Origin: Anniella stebbinsi
Taxonomy: Eukaryota > Chordata > Lepidosauria > Squamata > Anniellidae
DNA: 64,000 nt
Assembly (NCBI GenBank): GCA_029215795.1
Contig: JARDYH010000002.1
Span: forward strand, 66,503,001 to 66,567,000
Reading direction: 5' to 3'
Under the pieces are notes generated by a model. It had not been told where the DNA came from, did not search any database, and saw only the letters and a list, made by a program, of their open reading frames with translations. Each line of letters starts with the position of its first letter. Within the stretch, counting starts at the first letter, position 1. Positions 57,076 through 64,000 of the stretch are shown here, one piece after another. Position numbers and translations under genes: made by a program.

Positions 57076-57262
57076 CATTGTGTGAAGTCACTGATAAATA
57101 GAGAAGGTGAGTTGAGAAAGAGATAGAGAAAAGAAAGGAGAGATATGGGTAGAGAAAGGGAGAGAATAGCGGGGAGGCATGGACTGTACACTTCTGCATC
57201 TTGCCTAATCCTTATTGGTCACAGAAGGAGACATGAGTTAGAAAGGCACCTTTGACAAGAGA

Positions 57263-57500
57263 GGCCAATCAGGGCATGCCTATTTGCATATTAGGCTCCT
57301 CCTCTTTCTCACTGCCATGGTCTACTAATAGATATCTCATCCACATCCTTCCCTCGGAGTGGCCAATCAGGGAGGGCTATTTGCATATTAGGCTCCCCAC
57401 CTTTCTCACTGCCATGCTCTACTAATAGATATCCCATCCACATCCCTCCCTCGGAGTGGCCAATCAGGGGAGTGGCCAATCAAGATCAGCCAATCAACTC
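57263..57500. repeat. Tandem duplication carrying CCAAT boxes and octamer motifs
   Basis: Two units of 98 and 97 bp (57263-57360, 57361-57457) and a partial third. Each unit starts GGCCAATCAGGG (NF-Y-type CCAAT box), has ATTTGCAT (exact octamer motif) about 20 bp later, and ends CCCTCGGAGT. Two more CCAAT boxes follow at about 57476 and 57490. Similar enhancer-like repeats occur in LTR U3 regions and in host promoters, but no LTR boundary or gene was identified here. Confidence 0.75.
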
Positions 57501-57952
57501 TTGGTGATGGTCCCACTTTCCTGCAATGATGCAGAGTAGGCAGGCAATCTAACTTGATTTATGGGCTCAGTTGGGAATTATCTGATTCTAGCATCCCAAT
57601 CACAACAATGCACACGTCAGCAAGGTGTTTCTAAAAGGCACCAAAAACCTGAGCAGGAAGCCAAGGCTGGCACAGCCACTGCTCCTCCCCATGGCCTGCC
57701 CTATGCTTGAACAGCTGCAACTGCCCCTCTAATGCATGAAATGCAGAAATACATTTAAGTCAGCCCCCCCTTTTTAAATGCTTTTGCTGATTCCAACCTG
57801 TAAGAAATACTTTGAATAGCCATGAGGTGATATGGCTATGTGCCATCCATGAAAAAGAGCCCAAATCTATCGCCTGATTAACTTGCCTCATTCTGCTCAT
57901 AATAGCCCTGCCCCCAATTGCTAGAAAAACATCTCTTTTATGGTCATAATAA

Positions 57953-59928
57953 CTAGGGGTGTGCACTGGATCGGGTCCAATCCACGATCCAGAGCCTATC
58001 CAGGGGAAATCGGATACAATTATCTGATTTCCGATCACCCCTCTGGATTGTCCGATCTTTCCCGAACCGGTCCCGAAGGACCCAATCCGATTCGGGCAAA
58101 ATTGGAGGATCGGCAGGCGCCCACTGGCGCCCACCACCACTTCCATTGGTGGGCGTCAGCGGGCGCCCGCCAATGGAAGCGGACAGCGGGGGGGGCTTAC
58201 CTGGCAGGGCGTCCTCCTCCTCCCGTTGCCAGCTGTAAACTACTGCAAACTAGGCCTCGCGGCCTAGTTCGCAGTAGTTTACAGCCGGGTACGGACGGAG
58301 GAGGATGCCCTGCCAGGTAAGGAGTGGGGGGTGGCTTACCTGGGGGGGCTGTCTGCTGCCATCGGTGGGCACCAGTGGGCGACCGCCGACAGAAGTGGAC
58401 AGTGGGGGGGGGCTTACCTGGCAGGGCTGTCCGATGCCAACCGCTGCCACCCGGGTGGCATCGGGTGGCAGCAGACGGCCCCAGGAGGTAAGGAGGACCG
58501 CGAGGGGGAGGGGGCCACTTACCTGCGGGCTCATCCGCCGCCTTCACCTGCGTAGATCTACTGAGCACTAGGCTTCGCGGCCTGGGTGGCAGTGGATAGC
58601 AACACAAGGCCCCCAGCAGGTAAGCCCCCCCGGCGATCCTCCTCACCTGCGGGGTCGTCCGCCTCCTTCACCTGCCATAGATCTACTGAGCACTAGGCTT
58701 CATGGCCTAGTCCTCAGTAGATCTATGCAGGTGAAGGCGGCGGACACCCCGCAGGTAAGGAGGATCGCCGGGGGGGCTTACCTGCCGGGGCCCCTCTGCT
58801 GCCATCCACTGCCATCTGGGCGGCAGCGGATGGCAGCAGACGGGCTCCGGCAGGTAAGGAGGATTGCGAGGAGGGAGGAGGGAGGGCCCCCCACTTACCT
58901 GCGGGGCGTCCACCGCCTTCACCTGCGTAGATCTACTGAGCACTAGGCTTCGTGCTCAGTAGATCTATGTGCTCAGTAGATCTACGCAGGTGAAGGTGGC
59001 GGACGCCCCGCAGGTAAGAAGGATCGCCGGGGGGGGCTTACCTGCTGGGGCCCCTCTGCTGCCACCCACGGATGGCAGCGGACGGGCCCTGGCAGGTAAG
59101 GAGGATCATGAGGGGGGAGGAGGGAGGAAGCAGGAAGGGGGGTACTTACCTGCGGGGTCGTCCGCCGCCTTCACTTGCGTAGATCTACTGAGCACTAGGT
59201 TTCGCGGCCTATTCCTCAGTAGAGCGCCAGGTGATGACCTGGTGCTCTACTGAGGACTAGGCCACGAAGCCTATTGCTCAGTAGATCTACAGCAGGTGAA
59301 GGCGGCGGACGACCCCGCAAGTAAGGAGGATCGCCGGGGGGGCTTACCTGCTGGGGCTCCAACATTGCTATCTGCTGCCGCCCAGGCGGCAGCGGATGGC
59401 AGCGTACGGGCCCTTAGGTAAGGAGGATCACGAGGAGGAGGAGGGAGGAGGATCCCACTTACCTGCCGGGTTGTCTGCTGCCATCCGCTGGCACCCGCGG
59501 GCGCCAGCGGATGGTCCTGGCAACTAAGGAGCGTGAAGGGGAGGAGGGGGCTTATCTGCCAGGAGGAGGAGGGAGGAGGATCCCACTTACCTGCCGGGGT
59601 TGTATGCGGGCGGCAGCGGACGGGAGCAGAAGGCCCCTGCAGGTAGCGGAAGGGGAGGAGGGACAGGGAGGAGTGAGTTAGGCCCCCACTCACCCCCCCG
59701 CCGCCATTTTTCCCCATAGACTTGCATTGGGGGAAAGCTTTCTTTACCCCAATGCAAGTCTATGGGGAAAAATGATGGCCGATCCAAAAATTGGACATCC
59801 AATTTTCGGATTGGGATCCGGTCCGATCTGATCCGGGGGACCGCCAATTTTGTTCCAATCTGATCCGGAACAAAATTGGAGGTCCCGATCCAGTCCCAAT
59901 CCGATCCGGGGGTCCGTGCACACCCCTA
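57953..59928. mobile_element. GATCGG palindromic hAT-like element, copy E (1,976 bp)
   Basis: Ends TAGGGGTGTGCACTGG and TGCACACCCCTA, perfect 8-bp duplication ATAATAAC (57945-57952 and 59929-59936). The hairpin-bearing end is on the right (59699-59776; CCATTTTTCCCCATAGAC and inverse), so it is inverted relative to copies C and D. The interior is the longest palindrome chain: arms AGATCTACTGAGCACTAGGC (about 58553-58725, 58928-58990, 59178-59290) and CCTGCCAGG-type arms, with repeated CAGGTAAGGAGGA and CTTACCTG junctions. It is CpG-rich. It has no transposase, and its frames are artefacts. Confidence 0.92.
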
Positions 59929-59936
59929 ATAATAAC

Positions 59937-61080
59937 ATTCAGTGTTATCACATGGGGACACTTTCCCAAGATACTTTCCAATTTCTTTATTATGTTAAAA
60001 TTGATGGGATAAATCACCTTTAGAATGCTATTAATTGCTCCTTCACCTGCTTTTCTCATTAGGAAGAAAGCAATGTTTTGGGACTTAAACTTGCTTTGTG
60101 GCTAATGCATTTCCACCTGTGTGGGAGTGAATTACATTCACATTACTGTAGCAGGCCTGAAGTTTACTTGCATAACATTTGAAGCCCATTATCTTATATT
60201 GTGTAGGCTTTTTGAAGTTTTGTAGGTCTAGTAAAGTTCTTTGGGGATAGTTTCAGTGTTTCAAAGATTTCATTACAGGTTTTGAATGTACATTGGTTTT
60301 CTTCTTATAAACAAAAACTCTTTAAGCCTCTCCACCACTTTATTTGTATGTATCAAATTATCAGTCTATATGGACCTGGATATATTGCTGAGACATGTAT
60401 ATACATGTTTATCCAATGACAATTTGCCAGCTGGTTATCAGGAACTTTTAATATTGTAGCATACTCCAGCCCAAAGAGGAAATTTAATACAACCCAGCTG
60501 AATATATTTTACAGCCTATTACATCTGGTACATTGGGATTTTTTTTAACTCCTCAAGGGAATTGGGCTTTAGAATAAACTCCTTGCAATGAACCGTAGAA
60601 AAACACTCACCATTGAAGAGTGAGGAAACATTTTGTGTTCAAAGGATTTATTAATGGCAAACATCTCTCAACATTATGAAAACTTAAGGATTTATGAGGT
60701 CCATTTGTTAAGTGTGGTTGTAAATGAATACCGTGTGTTTATCTGAAGTTGGCCTGGAAGCTTTTCTCATTTTTTTCTCCAAGTTTGAATTGAGTTGCTT
60801 ATATCATCAAGCTGATAAAAAAAACCCCACTGGATGGAAACACTTGCCACAAAACTCTAGCCACCCATTAATTCTGGGGTAGCATTACAGATTTCAGTTG
60901 TGGAACAAGGCAAAGTTAGAAGCAGGTCTACAGGCCTGTTCTTTAATAAGTTCAACTGGCAAAAAGCAGTGTATTTTAAGAACATCTGTTGTGGCTGCTT
61001 TTTATATCTCATATTAACTATAACATTTTTATCAATACAAGATATCTAACTTTGTATTTGAAACAAATGGATTTGTTTTT
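59937..61080. other. No gene recognised; AT-rich
   Basis: No repeat family or exon assigned. Confidence 0.4.
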
Positions 61081-61175
61081 AATTATTATTATTAACATTT
61101 AAAAATGTATTATTAATGTTTATATACCACCTTGTTTGCTAAAACGTGATCAAGGTGGCAAACAAACACAGTTGT
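61081..61175 (-). mobile_element. LINE 3' tail remnant
   Basis: ATTATTATTAACATTT, then TATATACCACCTTGTTTGC and AAGGTGGCAAACAAACA: the reversed 3' end of an L2-type LINE. Confidence 0.5.
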
Positions 61176-61215
61176 GTGTTTACCATGCATACCTTGTACA
61201 CTGCTCCATTCCATT

Positions 61216-61605
61216 GGGCTTCTCTACACGAGGCTTTTATCATGTGCTCCTGATAGGTCATTCACAGACATTTTGAGTCCTGTAGATGACATCATTAACC
61301 TCCAGGTCTCTCCCATGCTTTATAACCTTTATCCCAGCATTTTTCTTAACAAGGAAAATACACTATTTTCACTGCATGGCGCTCCAACAGCTCTGTGTAA
61401 TCCTGCAATTCTGCTATATCACAGCTATACCACAGTATCATCAAGTGGCTGTATAATAAAACATATAGAAGTTGCAGAGAAAGGAAATTCCTGAGAAAAA
61501 GCATGTGTAAGCACATGTAAAGTAACTGATCTTAATTCCACAAAGAATCTGGAAGCTGAAGCCCTGGTAAAAGTGAGGGATATAAAGCTTGGTGTAGAGA
61601 AGCCC
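61216..61605. mobile_element. MITE with GGGCTTCTCTACAC ends
   Basis: 390 bp; ends GGGCTTCTCTACACGAGGC and GGTGTAGAGAAGCCC; ATT on both sides (61213-61215 and 61606-61608). A diverged relative is at 12812-13152. It shares the CTCTACAC-type terminus and 3-bp duplication with 1169-1523 and 10957-11400. Confidence 0.8.
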
Positions 61606-61608
61606 ATT

Positions 61609-62554
61609 GGTTACACAATAGCCATACAGAACCAGTGTGCTGACTAGAAATGCAAGTTTTCCCAAGAAATATTCACTTTTACTTTGAAGCACAAGGTCTT
61701 GGTGGGAGGAAACTTCCTAAATAGCGCCCCACACTTCAAACCATCTATTTATGAGATGCATATGTTATGATATAGGGTACAAAATGAGTGCAGGACACAG
61801 TCTTTGACTTCCTCAGATATATATTTTGGTTGGAAATGCAGGCAAAGCTATGCAGATTTTTCTATCCTACTATAAAATGCAAACTGTCTCAATATTTTAG
61901 TCTCCTTATACTCTGAGCCAGGGAGACAGCTGTTTTCTCCCTACTATAAAGTACTAGATGCATATTAAAACTGTGGTTTCTGGCTGCCATCCAGTAAAAT
62001 AAAAAAGTGTACACCTGTCAACTCTTGGCAAACAACAATAGCTTTTTTATTATTATTATTATTTTAAAAATACTATGTTTGTTTCCACAGCATTCTTTCC
62101 CTGGCTTCATTTCTCCTTCTCTCTATCACTCTTCAAAAGGCATAGATTTTTCCCTCGAGGCACAGAAGAATTAAGCAATTTTACTACTGCTTCTCATAAA
62201 TAGCTTACTTCTAGAGAAGATCGGTTTTCATGCTAGGCTTGCTTTATCACTTCTTTTCTTCGGGGAACATCCCCCGCCCCAAATGTTCTGCATCTGTAAG
62301 CATTTGTTCCATACAGGTTTTTGTTTTCCTAAAGGCAGTCCAAAAGCCTCCTTAGCGAATGATCCATTTAGCAATCACTTTGTCAAATCATGTTCAGATT
62401 TTCCCCACCTTCTTCGGGTATTACTATGTGCTGTGCAGGTAATACTCTTCTGAATGATATTTTCTTCTTCTTTTAATGGCTAAATATAGAATTTCTAATG
62501 CATTGTTGCTTAGCCTTGTGGCAAAATATAGATCAAACAAAAAACATGCATTCC
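61609..62554. other. No gene recognised
   Basis: Contains an (ATT)n run at 62043-62065. Nothing else assigned. Confidence 0.4.
62043..62065. repeat. (ATT)n microsatellite
   Basis: About six ATT units after a T run. Confidence 0.85.
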
Positions 62555-62562
62555 CGCTCAAT

Positions 62563-62882
62563 TAGGCTGACCATATGAAAAGGAGGACAGGGCTCATGTA
62601 ACTTTAACAGTTGTAGAGAAAAGGGAATTTCAGCTAGTGTCATTTGTATGCAATTAGTTCCTGGTGAAATTCCCTCTTCATCACCACAGTTAAAGTTGCA
62701 GGCGCTATACTAGAGTGATCATATACAAAAGAAGGCGGTGGGCCTGCAACTTTAACTGTTGTGATGAAGAGGGAATTTCACCAGGAACTAATTGCATACA
62801 AATGACACTGGCTGAAATTCCCTTTTCTCTACAACTGTTAAAGTTACAGGAGCCCTGTCCTCCTTTTTATATGGTCAGCCTA
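62563..62882. mobile_element. Composite foldback hAT-like element with perfect target duplication
   Basis: 320 bp. Ends TAGGCTGACCATATGAAAAG and the inverse; 8-bp duplication CGCTCAAT is perfect (62555-62562 and 62883-62890). The two arms of about 145 bp are inverted copies of one another around a centre of about 30-40 bp (ATACTAGAGTGATCATATAC). Each arm is itself a hairpin. It is the best preserved of the four relatives in the window. Confidence 0.92.
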
Positions 62883-62890
62883 CGCTCAAT

Positions 62891-64000
62891 GATTTCATAT
62901 GGGTATTCCATTCGAGCCCAGGAAATATGAAGTGAAGGTGAAACTTTATCCTTGTTTCCTGTTGGTCACGTGATCTACCTTTAGGCTCGGAAGCACAGTG
63001 CTCTGGTTTACTAGCATTGTGAGCTTGCCAAGATCGTGACACGAAAGGGGAACTTGAGGACAGAATTACAGTCCTAACTGCATTTCTTGGCTCCCCACCA
63101 GACTATTAATACTATGTAAATAAAGCCTCTCCCTGGTGCATTGAAGGGTAAGGAGTTCAACAAAAGGAGACAATTTAAAGCATTTTCTATTCCAGCTGAC
63201 ATAATTCCCTTCTTCTTTCCCTCTTATATCGTGACCCTCCCAAAGTTAAAAGCACCAATCAGGAATTCCACTGAAATAACCTCTTACAAAGAGTAGCTGG
63301 AAACTTTGAAGATATTAATCTGAAATGATCTGTCAGAGACTTAGAAGAAGGGAGTCCAAGTGAACATTAATGACTTTATCCTACTTAAGCCAAAACAGAA
63401 CTGCTGAGCCAGGCAATCTGAGATTCCCATAGCGTCACTGGCTATGTTTTACTTCATGGTACTAAATAGTTTCCATTAGTTTGAACCAGGGTTATAAAAA
63501 CTACTATCAGTTTAGTTTCTAGGGCATTGTGTTTTTGAGTACCGTTTAACAGGGTGTGAGAAAAACACATATATTTCCCACAGGTTCTTACACTGCAGAC
63601 AGATTTTTCTCAGCACAGGGCCGTGCCCTTGAATGCTAGAAAAAATGGAGCTGCTCTAAAAATGGAAATGGAGGAAGAGCCTCAGATGGGTGTAATTATA
63701 AGAACTGTAGGACACAAGGGGAAAATAATAGTGGCATTATTGCCATAGTTTTAAAACTGCACCATGGTTTGATAATGGATGGGAAAGAGAAGGTTACAAA
63801 TGGGAAACTCAGATGAATTCAGCTCTGTAAAGGTACATTTTCATACCAACATTTACAGTTACAAGTTACAAACTTAGATGAAATAAGTTGTGTAATTCAT
63901 AGTAACATTTATAATTTCAAACTGTGTAAATGTAATGAGTGATATGGAAAGAATGGAAACGTATCTGTTTATTTTAGCTTCCTATTTGATATGACTGTGT
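62891..64000. other. No gene recognised to the window end
   Basis: AT-rich sequence without assigned repeat, domain or splice-supported structure. Confidence 0.4.

Noticed and set aside
57100..57560. LTR of an endogenous retrovirus around the CCAAT/octamer repeats
   Set aside because: No TG...CA boundaries, target duplication, polyadenylation signal or internal viral coding sequence could be found; kept only as a regulatory-looking repeat.
57760..58646. Clusters of 70-150 codon frames around the fourth hAT copy
   Set aside because: They repeat short peptide phrases on both strands as expected from serial palindromes and have no domain motifs.

Overview
The window looks like intergenic or deep intronic DNA of a vertebrate, most likely a squamate reptile (lizard or snake). 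The evidence is the repeat mixture: degraded CR1 and L2-type LINEs, a near full-length L1-type LINE, a tRNA-derived SINE ending in (AATA)n, many short palindromic DNA transposons with 8-bp target duplications, and frequent microsatellites. The species call is inference from repeat types; a database search would settle it. I found no resident host gene, tRNA, rRNA or CRISPR array. Almost every long open frame lies inside a mobile element or in low-complexity DNA.

Layout. 1-13 kb holds LINE 3' fragments, SINEs and short terminal-inverted-repeat (TIR) elements, plus a possible solo LTR at about 8.2-9.4 kb. 14-15.1 kb holds two foldback elements, one with a 434-bp palindrome. 18.1-19.6 kb holds one end of a hAT-like element followed by three tandem arrays, one with an alternating two-monomer structure. 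21.1-25.3 kb is mostly unique-looking AT-rich DNA. 25.3-28.6 kb is an almost complete but decayed L2/CR1-group LINE on the minus strand. 31.2-36.8 kb is an L1-type LINE on the minus strand with ORF1, an endonuclease/RT ORF2 and a perfect 15-bp target duplication; it sits inside an older LINE fragment. 55.7-56.9 kb carries an RT fragment from a third LINE lineage.

Two systems stand out. First, four large copies (29.1, 39.9, 53.1 and 58.0 kb) of a non-autonomous hAT-like family. They have TIRs of the form TAGGGGTGTGCA, perfect 8-bp target duplications (ATAGAAAC, GTTAGTAT, ATTATATT, ATAATAAC) and 0.8-2 kb interiors made of serial GC-rich palindromes. Those palindromes end repeatedly in GGTAAG on one strand and CTTACC on the other, which is the consensus 5' splice-site core. 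A small relative (153 bp) is at 47.3 kb and a chimeric end at 18.1 kb. Second, a 1,165-bp TIR element with TA target duplication at 51.2-52.35 kb encloses what looks like a captured host promoter, CpG island and first coding exon ending in a GTAAG donor, i.e. a Pack-type transposon. The start of its intron resembles the GGTAAG junctions in the hAT palindromes, which raises the possibility that those interiors also began as a captured exon-intron junction.

Nothing here works as a host pathway. The coding remnants act only in retrotransposition, and the DNA elements lack transposases and would need one supplied in trans.
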